Assembly: GCA_041675285.1 (NCBI GenBank)
Contig: JBAYTZ010000010.1
Location: 1 to 64,000 of the forward strand
Source: Candidatus Delongbacteria bacterium
Lineage (GTDB): Bacteria; CAIWAD01
Length of the DNA: 64,000 nt
Direction: 5' to 3'
Made by a program: the position numbers and the translations under genes. Shown one piece after another: positions 7,200-16,068 of the stretch (position 1 is its first letter; each line of letters begins with the position of its first letter). Below the pieces are notes generated by a model. It had not been told where the DNA came from. It did not search any database and worked only from the letters and a program-made list of their open reading frames with translations.

Positions 7200-8909
7200 C
7201 TACTCCTTGGCGAAGAGCTCGCGGTAGCCCGGCTCACGGGACAGCAGTTCGTCGTGGCGGCCCTGGTGCAGGATCCGGCCCTGCTCCAGCCAGAGCACGC
7301 GGTCGGCCACCCGGGCGGTGGCCTCGCGATGGGTGGCCACCAGCACGCCGGTCTCGGGCAGCTGGTCGCGCAGGCGTTCCCAGAAGCGGCGCTCGGTGGT
7401 GGCGTCCAGGGCGCTTGTGGCGTCGTCCAGCAGGAGGAAGTCCGGCCGCGCAGCCACGGCCCGCGCCAGGGCCACCCGGCCACGCTGGCCGCCGGAGAGT
7501 CCCACGCCGCCTTGTTCGATGCGCCGGCCGGGAGGGAACTCCGTCTCCACGCAGGCCACGGCCAGGGCGGCCTCCACCTGGGCCTGCTCCAGCCCGGCCC
7601 GGCCCAGGCTCACGTTGTCCGCGACCTCGCCCGAGAAGAGCAGGCTCTCCTGGGGCACCCAGCCCAGCCGACGGCTGCGCACGGCGGAGGTCAGCTGCTG
7701 CACGGGGGTCCCGTCCAGCCGCACCTCGCCCGCCCCCGGCTCCTGGATCCCCGCTGCCAGTTCGAGCAGCGTGGTCTTGCCGCAGCCCACCGGACCCACC
7801 ACGGCCACGGTCTCGCCGCGCGCCAGCACCAGGCTCAGGTTGTCCAGCAGCGGCGGACCCTCGGGCGTCCAGGCGAAGCTCAGGCCGCTCAGATGCAGGC
7901 ATTGCGCGTCGTCCGGCGCCGCGCGGCCCGGCTCGCGCTCGGGCAGCGCCTCCACCTGGGACATGCGGTCCACGCTGCTGGAGACCACGTTGGTGGAGAC
8001 GAAGAACCACGAGATGGTCCAGAGCGGCCCCGTCAGGCTGCCCAGGTAGGCCACGAACGCGTAGAAATCGCCCAGCGAGATCCGCCCGCTGATCAGGTAG
8101 CCGCCGCCCACGAAGAGCACGATGACCACGCCGCTCTGGTTGAGCAGCGAGCCCAGCCCCTCGAGCACGGCGCGCAGGGTCAGCACGTTCTTCTCGCTCT
8201 TCATCCGCCGCTCCAGGGCCGTCTGGAACAGGGCGTCCTGGGCCTTCTCGGCCGCGTAGGAGAGCACGATGCGCACGCCGCTGAAGGCCGACTCCAGCAC
8301 GTCCACGGTCTCGCTGGTGCGCTTCTGGCGCTCGCCGTAATGCTTCTCCTGAAGGTGCTCGGTGCGCGTCATCAGCCAGACCACCAGCGGCAGCGGCGCC
8401 ACGCTGAACAGGGTCAGGCGCCAGTCCAGGCTCATCATCACGATCAGCGAGAACACCAGCCGCAGGATGGCCTCGATGGGACGGAACACGCCCGAGCACG
8501 AGTACCAGGCCAGCTTGTCCTCCACGTCGATGTCGTCCGTGAGGCGCGTGACCAGATCGCCGGAGCGGAAGCGGGAGAAGAAGGCCGCCGTCTTGCGCAG
8601 GATTCGGCGGAACAGGCCCAGCCGGATCTCCATCGCGTTTTCGAGGTTCTGCGCCGCGCGTGAGACGGGCAGCAGCCACTGGAGGATCTGCTGGAGCAGC
8701 CCGGCGCCCAGCAGGGCCAGCACCCACTGGCGCGCGCTGAGCGGGTCGCCCTGCTGCACCAGCTCGTCCAGCACGAACTTGAAAATCAGCGGATAGGTCG
8801 TGCTGGCCGCCACGCCCAGGGCGGTCAGCAGCAGCACCAGGCCCATCCCGCGCCGCTGTTTGCGCCAGTAGGGGGCGAACCAGCGCAGCACTTTGCGCAG
8901 CGCGCTCAT
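7200..8909 (-). CDS. ABC exporter half-transporter with degenerate Walker B
   Basis: A 569-aa type-IV ABC exporter subunit with six N-terminal membrane helices (about 20-310) and a nucleotide-binding domain (about 340-569). Walker A is GPVGCGKTT and the signature is LSGGQRGRVALARA. Walker B reads FLLLDDATSALD, so the usual catalytic Glu after the Asp is itself Asp. That change marks the degenerate ATP site of heterodimeric exporters. Its start overlaps the stop of the neighbour at 8906 by four bases, and the partner has the complementary signature change. The pair therefore probably forms one heterodimer exporting a lipid, drug or peptide. Substrate unknown. Confidence 0.88.
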   Translation of the reverse strand: MSALRKVLRWFAPYWRKQRRGMGLVLLLTALGVAASTTYPLIFKFVLDELVQQGDPLSARQWVLALLGAGLLQQILQWLLPVSRAAQNLENAMEIRLGLFRRILRKTAAFFSRFRSGDLVTRLTDDIDVEDKLAWYSCSGVFRPIEAILRLVFSLIVMMSLDWRLTLFSVAPLPLVVWLMTRTEHLQEKHYGERQKRTSETVDVLESAFSGVRIVLSYAAEKAQDALFQTALERRMKSEKNVLTLRAVLEGLGSLLNQSGVVIVLFVGGGYLISGRISLGDFYAFVAYLGSLTGPLWTISWFFVSTNVVSSSVDRMSQVEALPEREPGRAAPDDAQCLHLSGLSFAWTPEGPPLLDNLSLVLARGETVAVVGPVGCGKTTLLELAAGIQEPGAGEVRLDGTPVQQLTSAVRSRRLGWVPQESLLFSGEVADNVSLGRAGLEQAQVEAALAVACVETEFPPGRRIEQGGVGLSGGQRGRVALARAVAARPDFLLLDDATSALDATTERRFWERLRDQLPETGVLVATHREATARVADRVLWLEQGRILHQGRHDELLSREPGYRELFAKE

Positions 8910-10747
8910 GCCGCCGCCTCCGTCTCGCCCTCGTCGGGTCCGGGCAGGATGGCCGCCGCGCCGTGATGCGCCTGCTGGGTGCGCAGCAACTCGGCGTAGA
9001 GGCCGTCCAGGGCCAGCAGCTCGGCGTGCCGCCCCTGCTCGGCCACCGTGCCGCCGCGCACCACCAGGATGCGGTCGGCGTGCCGTACGGTGGAGAGTCG
9101 GTGCGCCACCACCAGCGTCGTGCGGCCCCGGGTCAGCAGCTCCAGCGTGCGTTGGATGTGGCGCTCCGTGCGCGGATCCACGCTGCTGGTGGCCTCGTCC
9201 AGCACCAGGATCGGCGGATCCACCGCCAGCGCGCGGGCCAGGGCCAGCAGCTGACGCTGGCCGTAGGACAGGTCGGCGCCGCGCTCTGCCAGCACGGCGG
9301 CGTAGCCCTGGGGCCGGCGCAGGATCTCCTCCTCGATTCCCGCCACCCGCGCAGCCTCGCGCACGCGCTCGGCGGGCACCTCGGGCCGGAAGGCGCGCAG
9401 GTTGTCCTCCACGCTGGCCGGGAAGAGGTAGAGGTCCTGCAGCACCAGGCCGAAGAGCCGCCGGTACTCGCGCGGATCGAACTCGCGGATGTCCGTCCCG
9501 TCCAGCAGGATGCGTCCCGCGCTCACGTCCCGCAGACGGGTCACCAGATTGAGGATCGTGCTCTTGCCGCCGCCGGTGGGCCCCACCAGGGCCACGGTCT
9601 CGCCGGGTTCCACCACCAGGTTGAAGTCCGTCAGCACGGGCTTGCCGGCCTCGTACTCGAAGGAGACGGACTGGAACTCCAGCCGCCCGGCCCGCCCGGC
9701 CCGCGCGGGCAGCGGCTTGGGATCGGCCGGCGCTGGCACCGTGGGCGGCGTGTCCAGCATGGTGAAGATGCGGTCCGCCGCGCCGCCGGCGCGCTGGATC
9801 TCGGCCAGTTGCTCGGAGAGCTCGATGATCGGCCAGTAGATCATGCCCGCGTACTGGGCGAACATCACCAGCGTGCCCGCGCTCATGCTCCCGTCGGCGA
9901 TCCAGGCGCTGCCCAGCCAGAGGGCCAGGCAGGTCATCAGGATCTGCATCAGGCCCATCCCGCCCCAGAGCGAGTACTCCAGCAGGTTGAGCCGGACCAC
10001 GAAGCGCTTGTAGCCGCGGTTGTGCCCGGCCAGGCGCTCCTCGGCCCAGGCCTCCACGCCCAAGGCCTGGATCAGCCGCGCCGCGGGGGCCAACTCCGCC
10101 ACCTCGCCCGTGATCTTGGCGTACTGGCGGCGCTCCTCGCGGAAGCGCGCGCGCATCCGGCCGAAGATGAACCAGGTGCCGCCCACCATCACGGGCAGAA
10201 CGGCGGCGCAGATCAGGAAGAGCCGGTGGTCCACGCGGGAGACGACGAGCACGCTGCCGAAGATCATCACCGTGGCGCTGAGGATGCGTACGGCCATGGT
10301 GGAGGTGAGGTTGACCAGCCGCTGGCTGTCGGACTCGATGCGCGAGACCAGCGTGCCCACGGGCTTGGACTCAAGCCAGGGCAGGCCCAGCGCCAGCGCC
10401 TTGGCGAAGAGGTCGCGCTTGATCACGTTCACGACTTCCACGCCGCCCCGCCCCAGCAGCACCGTGGCCAACCCGGAGAACAGCGTGCCCAGCGCCAGCA
10501 AGGCCGTGTAGACGCCCACGCTGGTCAGCAGCCCGCCCATGTCCTTGGCCGGGTAGTCCACGTCCACGATGCGCTTGAAGATCACCGGCTGGAGCAGCAT
10601 CAGGCCCACGCCGGCCAGCGCCAGCAGCAGGGCCAGCCCGAAGCGGGGCAGGTGCGGCCGCACGTAGGGATGGACGCGGCGGAGCATGCCCCAGGTGGGC
10701 AGCGCGCCCGCCTGGGCCTCCGTCTCGTTGTCGCGGTCCCACCACAT
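8906..10747 (-). CDS. ABC exporter half-transporter, catalytic partner
   Basis: A fused membrane-plus-ATPase exporter subunit of about 613 aa. Walker A is GPTGGGKST and Walker B is ILVLDEATSSVD with the catalytic Glu intact. The signature is LSYGQRQLLALARAL rather than LSGGQ. An altered signature here and an altered Walker B in the partner fall on the same composite ATP site, the arrangement of TM287/288-like heterodimers. I placed the start at 10747, where GGAG precedes ATG by 8 nt. An in-frame ATG at 10804 lies inside a hairpin and lacks a ribosome site. A good promoter lies upstream at 10848-10876. Confidence 0.87.
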   Translation of the reverse strand: MWWDRDNETEAQAGALPTWGMLRRVHPYVRPHLPRFGLALLLALAGVGLMLLQPVIFKRIVDVDYPAKDMGGLLTSVGVYTALLALGTLFSGLATVLLGRGGVEVVNVIKRDLFAKALALGLPWLESKPVGTLVSRIESDSQRLVNLTSTMAVRILSATVMIFGSVLVVSRVDHRLFLICAAVLPVMVGGTWFIFGRMRARFREERRQYAKITGEVAELAPAARLIQALGVEAWAEERLAGHNRGYKRFVVRLNLLEYSLWGGMGLMQILMTCLALWLGSAWIADGSMSAGTLVMFAQYAGMIYWPIIELSEQLAEIQRAGGAADRIFTMLDTPPTVPAPADPKPLPARAGRAGRLEFQSVSFEYEAGKPVLTDFNLVVEPGETVALVGPTGGGKSTILNLVTRLRDVSAGRILLDGTDIREFDPREYRRLFGLVLQDLYLFPASVEDNLRAFRPEVPAERVREAARVAGIEEEILRRPQGYAAVLAERGADLSYGQRQLLALARALAVDPPILVLDEATSSVDPRTERHIQRTLELLTRGRTTLVVAHRLSTVRHADRILVVRGGTVAEQGRHAELLALDGLYAELLRTQQAHHGAAAILPGPDEGETEAAA

Positions 10748-10789
10748 CCAGCCATCTCCGGGTTGCGCCGCACCGGCCGGAGTCCGCAC

Positions 10790-10813
10790 AAAAAGAGCCG
10801 GCAAGAGGCCGGC
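10790..10813 (-). promoter_or_regulatory. Terminator-like hairpin in exporter leader
   Basis: On the minus strand a 6-bp GCCGGC/GCCGGC stem (10797-10813, loop of 5) is followed by TCTTTTT. It falls between the promoter at 10848-10876 and the exporter start at 10747, so it could attenuate that transcript. Alternatively it terminates readthrough from the operon at 11278-14428. Confidence 0.5.
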
Positions 10814-10847
10814 GCCGACGGAGTGGCTGGGTCAAGGCGTGTGCTTC

Positions 10848-10876
10848 ATCCTAGCAGAGCCTATGACCTTTGTCAA
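10848..10876 (-). promoter_or_regulatory. Sigma-70-type promoter for ABC exporter operon
   Basis: Reading the minus strand, a consensus -35 box TTGACA (10876-10871), a 17-bp spacer and the -10 box TAGGAT (10853-10848) precede the exporter genes by about 100 bp. Transcription would begin near 10841 and include the hairpin at 10790-10813. Confidence 0.7.
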
Positions 10877-10925
10877 GACTCGCCCGGGCGGGGTCTATCA
10901 CCAGAACCAACCACCAATGCCCATC

Positions 10926-11258
10926 AACACAGAGACACAGAGGCACAGAGACAAGATTGGAGGGTAGAAGGCGGAGGCGAGTGTGTAGCGCACGCCAGCC
11001 GAAGGATGAGGATGCGAGTGCTTCGAATGATCAATGACTGAGTGCGCGAAACTCAAACTCGACGCAGAGACACAGCGAGATCCAACTCCGTCTCTGTGTC
11101 TTTGTGTCTCTGTGGAAAAAGCTCCAAAGACCTTCCCCTCGTGTGACACAAATCGTCTTCGAGCCTTGGAGGCTGCGTGCGCAACTGGATTCTCGGACGA
11201 TCCAATTCCAACCCCGGCCAGGTCCAGTCTGAACTCTGTGCCTCTGTGTCTCTGTGGT
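10926..11258. repeat. CACAGAGACACAGAG inverted-repeat element, copy 1
   Basis: This occupies most of a 530-base gene-free stretch (10748-11277). The left arm, about 10927-10950, is a run of CACAGAG/ACACAG words. The right arm, about 11234-11257, is its near-perfect reverse complement. A second nested pair lies inside (about 11062-11080 with 11090-11115). Fully paired it would form a very long hairpin. A related element is at 16069-16193. I see no coding sequence within. Confidence 0.8.
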
Positions 11259-11277
11259 GGAATCCCGATCCCTGGCC

Positions 11278-12162
11278 TCAGACCGGACCAGGATGAGTCT
11301 CCGCCGGCCCGGGATCAGCCAGGCGCAGGGCCAGCAGGATCAGGCCGCCGCCCAGCCACTCCAGCGGGCCCAGCTTCTCCCCCAGGATCCAGACGGCCAT
11401 CAGCGCGGCGAAGACCGGCTCGAAGGAGTAGACCAGGGCGGCCCGCTCCGGCGTGGTGTCCGGCTGGTAGCGCAGCTGCAGGCCCAGCGCCACCACCGTG
11501 CCGAACACGCTGTTGATGAAGAGCGAGACCGCCAGCTGGCTGTCCAGGCGCATCCGCGCCTCGCCCAGCAGCAGCCAGCCCGCCAGCGAGAGCGCGGCCA
11601 CGGTGGCGATCTGCCAGAAGTGCAGGCTCCAGACCTTGCCCGCCACGGGCAGCCGGTCGGCCAGCAGGATCTGCAGCGCAAACAGCAGGGCGCAGAGCAG
11701 GGTCAAGAATTCGCCCGGGCCCAGGACCAGCGGCTCGCCCCCCAGGCTCAGGCCGCTGAGCAGGGCCACGCCCGCCAGGGAAACGCCCGCCGCGCCCAGC
11801 GAGCGCGCCGAGGGCCGGCGCAGATTCCAGGCGGCCAGCAGCAGCGGGACCAGCACGATGTAGAGCGCCGTGAGGAAGCCCGAGCGCGAGGCGCTGATGG
11901 TCTGCAGCCCCAGGGTCTGGGTGAGGAAAGCCAGGAAGAGCACGACGCCCAGGCCCAGGCCGCGGCGCCGGGTGACGGCGTCGCGCAGGTCGAGCTGGCG
12001 GCCGAAGATCAGCAGACAGGCGGGAATCGCCAGCCCGAAGCGCAGACTGAGGAAGAGCCAGGGATCCGTGCCGGAGAGGCTCTCGCGCACCAGCGAGAAG
12101 GTGCTGCCCCAGATCACGCACATCAGCGCCAGGTTGAGTTCCGCCTTGAAGCGCGGGGTCAT
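11278..12162 (-). CDS. EamA/DMT-family transporter
   Basis: A 294-aa protein with about ten hydrophobic helices arranged as two five-helix EamA halves, the layout of drug/metabolite exporters. The start MTPRFKAELNLALMCVIWGSTFSLVRE and the second-half segment YSFEPVFAALMAVWILGEKLGP are typical of the family, where the latter is a conserved EPV...GE motif. The first codons overlap the end of the upstream hydrolase gene by 4 bp, so it is the last gene of a five-gene minus-strand operon. Such proteins export amino acids, nucleobases or sugars; the substrate here cannot be predicted. Confidence 0.88.
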   Translation of the reverse strand: MTPRFKAELNLALMCVIWGSTFSLVRESLSGTDPWLFLSLRFGLAIPACLLIFGRQLDLRDAVTRRRGLGLGVVLFLAFLTQTLGLQTISASRSGFLTALYIVLVPLLLAAWNLRRPSARSLGAAGVSLAGVALLSGLSLGGEPLVLGPGEFLTLLCALLFALQILLADRLPVAGKVWSLHFWQIATVAALSLAGWLLLGEARMRLDSQLAVSLFINSVFGTVVALGLQLRYQPDTTPERAALVYSFEPVFAALMAVWILGEKLGPLEWLGGGLILLALRLADPGPAETHPGPV

Positions 12163-12953
12163 GCGCGGGAATCCGCGCCGGGCGGGTCGCCCAGGAACTC
12201 CAGCAACCAGTCCGCCCAGGCCTCCGGGTGGCTGCGCTGGCTGAGGTGCGCGCCGCCCGGCAGGATGCGCACACGGGTCGGTCCACCCAGCAGGGCGGCC
12301 AGCTCGAACGCGTGCCGATCCTCCACCACGCCGTCCAACTCACCCTGGAGCACGGTCACGGGGCAGCGCACGGCGGCCAGTTCCGCCGCGATGCTCCAGC
12401 CCTGCGCGCAGATCTCCAGCCAGCCCGAGAACCAGGCGCGCAGGGTGGCGTGCTGGGGCGGTTCGGCGGCGTGCGGAGGGCCGTGCTTCTCCTGAAAGCG
12501 GCGCTGCATGTCCAGCAGGGTGGGGATCATGCTGGCCGGTTCCGTGCGGTAGTGGGCCCCTTCCACGGCCACGCCCGCCACGCGCTCCGGCCAGCGGGCG
12601 GCGGCCAGCAGAGCCAGGGTGCCGCCGTCGCTGGTGCCCGCCAGGGTCAGCGGACCCGCCGGCGCCAGGGCCTGCAGCACGAGTTCCAGCTGCTCCAGAT
12701 CGGTTTGGAAGAAGCCGGCGGGAAAGCCGGCCGGACGCGGGTCGCTGAGTCCGTAGCCCAGCCGGTCCACGCGCAGCAGGCGCCAGGGAGGCGCAGCCGT
12801 GATCAGGTCGGGAAAGGGCGCGGGCCAGGGTCCGTGGGCGAAGCCGTCCCCGCCGTGGTGCAGCAGGAGCAGCACCCGGCCGTCAGGCGGACCCCATTCC
12901 TCCACGTGCAGGCGGCCGGCCGGCGTGGCGATCCAGTGACAGCGGGCTTCCAT
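12159..12953 (-). CDS. Alpha/beta-hydrolase fold enzyme
   Basis: The 264-aa protein has the complete triad layout of alpha/beta hydrolases. The oxyanion segment is LLLHHGGDGF (about residue 30), the nucleophile elbow is GTSDGG (about residue 106), the acid is in VLQGELDGVVE (about residue 205) and the His is in PGGAHLSQ (about residue 237). No signal peptide is seen, so it is probably cytosolic, acting on esters or lactones of unknown structure. It overlaps the DMT transporter and follows the MauE/DoxX gene by 6 nt. Co-transcription with a transporter suggests it may handle the transported compound, but this is only inferred. Confidence 0.85.
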   Translation of the reverse strand: MEARCHWIATPAGRLHVEEWGPPDGRVLLLLHHGGDGFAHGPWPAPFPDLITAAPPWRLLRVDRLGYGLSDPRPAGFPAGFFQTDLEQLELVLQALAPAGPLTLAGTSDGGTLALLAAARWPERVAGVAVEGAHYRTEPASMIPTLLDMQRRFQEKHGPPHAAEPPQHATLRAWFSGWLEICAQGWSIAAELAAVRCPVTVLQGELDGVVEDRHAFELAALLGGPTRVRILPGGAHLSQRSHPEAWADWLLEFLGDPPGADSRA

Positions 12954-12959
12954 CGGGGG

Positions 12960-13418
12960 TCAGCGCCGCGCGTGGCGCAGATCGTGCCGCCAGATCCAGC
13001 CCGCCATGCCCAGCAGGACCAGATTGCGCAGGATGGACTTCCAGCCCACGTCTCCGGCCAGCACGCTCATGTAGACGCCCAGTTTGCCGAAGCAGCCGCA
13101 GTCCACGTCCAGGCCCATGATCAGCACCCAGGCAAACAGTCCCAGGAAGCCCACCAGCAGGCCGCCCAGCCAGACCACGGCGCCGCGCCGCCAGGGACCC
13201 GTGATCAACAGCAGCGCCGCCAGCCCCTCGATCCAGGGCAGGACGATGGCCGGCAGGTTGCTCCAGTCGTAGGGCAGCACATGGAATTTGCGGATGGCGG
13301 CGGCGAACTCCGCCGGGTTGAGGATCTTGCCGTAGGCGGCGAAGAGAAAGAGCCCGCCCAGCACCAGCCGGCAGGCCCAGACCAGAATCAGCGCGGACGT
13401 GGAGGGACGACGACTCAT
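12960..13418 (-). CDS. MauE/DoxX-family redox-associated membrane protein
   Basis: A 152-aa protein with four to five transmembrane helices. FAAYGKILNPAEFAAAI near residue 27 is the DoxX/MauE entry motif, and LDVDCGCFGK near residue 105 carries the two cysteines typical of the MauE branch, which assists disulfide or redox chemistry at the membrane. The ATG at 13418 overlaps the rhodanese stop (ATGA). The open frame extends further upstream but only as antisense-like sequence over the rhodanese gene. The neighbour suggests a sulfur or thiol role. Confidence 0.83.
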   Translation of the reverse strand: MSRRPSTSALILVWACRLVLGGLFLFAAYGKILNPAEFAAAIRKFHVLPYDWSNLPAIVLPWIEGLAALLLITGPWRRGAVVWLGGLLVGFLGLFAWVLIMGLDVDCGCFGKLGVYMSVLAGDVGWKSILRNLVLLGMAGWIWRHDLRHARR

Positions 13419-13897
13419 TTCTCCACCGGTTGACCCAGGGCTTCCCACTCGTCGTAGCCGCCGCTGTAGACGCGGACCTTCTTGAACCCGGCCTTGCCCA
13501 ACAGGCGGGCCAGGTCGTGGGAGGATTCGCATTCCCCGCCGCTGCAGTAGACCACCACGAGGCTGCCCTTGGGAGCCATCAGCTTCTGCTTGCCGGCGCG
13601 GAACTGGTCCACGGGCAGGCAGACGGCGCCGGGAATGTGGCCCTTGTCGAAGTCTTCCAGCTCGCGGGCGTCCACGAAGGTGGCCAGTTCCTTGCGGTGC
13701 AGGGCGTCGGCCTCCTCGAAGCCGATCACGGCCAGCTTGGCCGCCGCCACCGCCAGGGTGTCCGCCCCGCCCGCCTTGGCCGTCAGCTGGGCCGCCGGCT
13801 TGAGCGGCAGTTTGGTGGCGCCGCGCAACGTGTTCACACAGAAGGCCAGGGCCAGTCCGATGACCCCGATCAGGGCCACTTGCTTCCACGTGGTCAT
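13415..13897 (-). CDS. Membrane-anchored rhodanese-domain protein
   Basis: A 160-aa protein with one N-terminal membrane anchor or signal (about 5-25) and a single rhodanese domain (about 55-155). The active-site loop is VYCSGGECESS, with the catalytic Cys in the right place, and FVDARELEDFDKGHIPGA is the conserved entry motif. Rhodaneses move sulfane sulfur to thiol acceptors; this one probably faces the periplasm. AAAGGA precedes the ATG. It is translationally coupled to the MauE/DoxX gene, which supports a shared job in periplasmic sulfur or disulfide handling. Confidence 0.88.
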   Translation of the reverse strand: MTTWKQVALIGVIGLALAFCVNTLRGATKLPLKPAAQLTAKAGGADTLAVAAAKLAVIGFEEADALHRKELATFVDARELEDFDKGHIPGAVCLPVDQFRAGKQKLMAPKGSLVVVYCSGGECESSHDLARLLGKAGFKKVRVYSGGYDEWEALGQPVEK

Positions 13898-13912
13898 GAG
13901 AGTCCTTTCAGG

Positions 13913-14428
13913 TCAGTCGCAGCGGATTTCCATGGCCGGCCCCGTCTGGCCGGGCAGGTGCCGCGTGTCGATTCGGAATCCCCGGCTCTGGCCGAAGATC
14001 TGGTTGAGCACCGGCAGCAGCATCTGCCCGCCGGATCCGCGGCCCGTTCCCGCCACGCCCATGGCGGGCAGCGGACCCTTGAAGCGCTTGACCGCCCAGT
14101 AGAGCGGCACCTTGAGCGGCGGCAGCCAGAGCACCAGTCCCTGGCGGCCCTTCTCATGCGGCAGGAAACTCAGGTAGCGGGCCGCGCCCGACACGCCTTG
14201 TTCCGTCGCCTTGCGGCGCCGGGAGTAGTCCACGATCAGTCCCAGCCGCAGGCCGCCGTAGAGCAGCAGCCAGCCCAGCCCCAGCCACCAGCCCAGGACC
14301 AGCCAGCCCCAGAGCAGCACCAGCCCGAACACGCCGGCCAGCAGGTTGTAGCGGCGCGGCCCGCCCAGGACCACGCAACTGGCCAGGCCCAACAGACTGA
14401 AGGGCACGAGTACGATCAGCATCCACAT
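13913..14428 (-). CDS. Membrane protein of unknown function
   Basis: About 171 aa beginning MWMLIVLVPFS. Two or three hydrophobic helices occupy residues 1-75, and a soluble C-terminal half follows. I do not recognise a family. It is the first gene of the operon that continues with rhodanese (15-nt gap), MauE/DoxX, hydrolase and transporter. The start was put at 14428 because upstream codons would extend into a hydrophilic Arg/Pro stretch lacking a ribosome site; an ATG two codons later is equally possible. Confidence 0.6.
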   Translation of the reverse strand: MWMLIVLVPFSLLGLASCVVLGGPRRYNLLAGVFGLVLLWGWLVLGWWLGLGWLLLYGGLRLGLIVDYSRRRKATEQGVSGAARYLSFLPHEKGRQGLVLWLPPLKVPLYWAVKRFKGPLPAMGVAGTGRGSGGQMLLPVLNQIFGQSRGFRIDTRHLPGQTGPAMEIRCD

Positions 14429-14570
14429 GGCGCCAATATACGATGGACGCCACGGGCTCCAAGCTGGCGGCCTATCCGTCTTGGCCGCGGGGCGACTTCG
14501 AGCCCGCATTTCCATATTGCGAACGCCGTCAACGTCCAGGACCGCCGACAGGTTCCGTCAGGAGTTCCGC

Positions 14571-16058
14571 TTGATCCTCGTCCGCAGCCTGACGGAGGCC
14601 ATCCGTCCCCCCGCTGACTTCGCCGTACCCTCGTGGCGGCGCGTCTACGGGCTCGCGCTTCCCGCCGCCGGCAGCGCGTTGTTCAACACCCTCTTCAGCA
14701 TCAACGATTTCCTCTGGGCCCGGCTCATCGGTCCCGAGGCCACCTCGGCCCTGGGCCTGGTGGTGATGGTCACCATCTTCAACGCCGGCCTGATGGCCCT
14801 GGTGCAGAAGGGCACGCTGAGCCTCGTGGCCCGTCTGCGCGGGATGGAGGACCGGCAGGGCCTGCGCCGGGCCGCGCTGCAGGGCGTTTTGCTCAGCCTG
14901 GGCCTGGGCCTGCTGATGGGCGGCCTGGGCATGCTCTTCAGCCCGCGTCTGCTGGCGGCCATGGGTGGCGAAGGCGAGACCCTGCGGCTGGGCAGCGAGT
15001 ACCTGCGCCGCATCTACGCCGGCTTCCCCCTGATGAGCCTGGCCATGGTCAGCGACGGCATCTTCATCGGGATGGGCGACACGCGCACGCCCTTTCGCCT
15101 GCAGCTGGGCGGCGTGTTCCTCAACGCCAGCCTGAGCGCCCTCTCCATCCTGGTCTTCGGCGCGGGCATCCGGGGCATCGCCCTGGCCAGCGTGCTCACC
15201 CGCGGCGTGGTAGGCAGTACGGGCATGTTCCTCCTGGGTGGACGCCTCAATCCCCGTCCGGCGGGAGTGGACGACCGCTGGGTGGCCCGCCTGCGGCGCC
15301 GGCTGCCCGGCCGCGGCCAGTGGCGGCTGGAGCCCGGCCTGTGGGCCGAGATCCTGCGCGTGGGCCTGCCGGTGGCCGCCTCGGTCAGCTTCTACTCCGG
15401 CATCTTCATGGCCCTGAACCGCGTGCTCTCGCAGTTCGGCCAGCAGGCTTTCGGCGTGATCGGCATCGGCATCCGGGGCAACGAGTCCATCGGCTTCATG
15501 GTGCTGGTGGGCTTCGGGGCCGCGGCCAGCGCCCTGACCGGCGAGGCCATGGGTCGCGACAGCCTGCGCAGCGAAGCCCTGCAACCCAGCCTGCTGGGCC
15601 GCCACCTGCGGGCCTCGGTGCTGCGCGTGCTGCTGGCCGCCCTGCCCCTGGCCCTGGCCTTCTCCCTGCTCTGGACCCTGGTCCCCGAACACCTCTGCTC
15701 CATCTACACCGACGATCCGGAGCTGATCCGCCTCTCCGCCATGTACCTGCGGCTGGCGGCCGTGGCCAACCTGTTCCAAATCCTCGAGCTGATCCTCTCC
15801 GAAGGCATGACCGGCGCGGGCATCTCCAGCTACCCGCTCTGGATCACCGTGCCGGGCAACCTGGCCCGCATTCCCCTGGCCTACTTCCTGGTCGCCCACA
15901 CCGACTGGGGCATCAACGCGGTCTGGGCGGCGATCCTCATCTCCTGCGCCCTCAAAGGCACGGGCATGCTCCTGCTCTTCCTGGGCGCGGACTGGCCTGG
16001 CCAGGCGGCCCGGCGCACGCGCGAGCTGGGCCGGCGCGTGGCGGCCTCCCGCGGCTGA
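14571..16058 (+). CDS. MATE-family multidrug/metabolite efflux pump
   Basis: The protein is about 495 aa with twelve predicted membrane helices in two MatE halves. VYGLALPAAGSALFNTLFSINDFLWARLIG opens the first half, and EILRVGLPVAASVSFYSG opens the second. MATE proteins export cationic compounds using a sodium or proton gradient. I chose a TTG start at 14571 because AGGAG (14560-14564) lies 6 nt upstream and the first membrane helix begins about 30 residues later. The open frame continues to an ATG at 14427 with low-quality sequence. It is divergent from the rhodanese operon. Confidence 0.85.
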   Translation: MILVRSLTEAIRPPADFAVPSWRRVYGLALPAAGSALFNTLFSINDFLWARLIGPEATSALGLVVMVTIFNAGLMALVQKGTLSLVARLRGMEDRQGLRRAALQGVLLSLGLGLLMGGLGMLFSPRLLAAMGGEGETLRLGSEYLRRIYAGFPLMSLAMVSDGIFIGMGDTRTPFRLQLGGVFLNASLSALSILVFGAGIRGIALASVLTRGVVGSTGMFLLGGRLNPRPAGVDDRWVARLRRRLPGRGQWRLEPGLWAEILRVGLPVAASVSFYSGIFMALNRVLSQFGQQAFGVIGIGIRGNESIGFMVLVGFGAAASALTGEAMGRDSLRSEALQPSLLGRHLRASVLRVLLAALPLALAFSLLWTLVPEHLCSIYTDDPELIRLSAMYLRLAAVANLFQILELILSEGMTGAGISSYPLWITVPGNLARIPLAYFLVAHTDWGINAVWAAILISCALKGTGMLLLFLGADWPGQAARRTRELGRRVAASRG

Positions 16059-16068
16059 GCGAAGACTC

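Noticed and set aside
8963..11041. 692-aa plus-strand frame across the ABC exporter
   Set aside because: Antisense shadow of a well-supported exporter gene.
12960..13889. 309-aa frame apparently fusing a leader to the MauE/DoxX protein
   Set aside because: The N-terminal part reads the rhodanese gene out of frame; the proper start is 13418 within the ATGA overlap.
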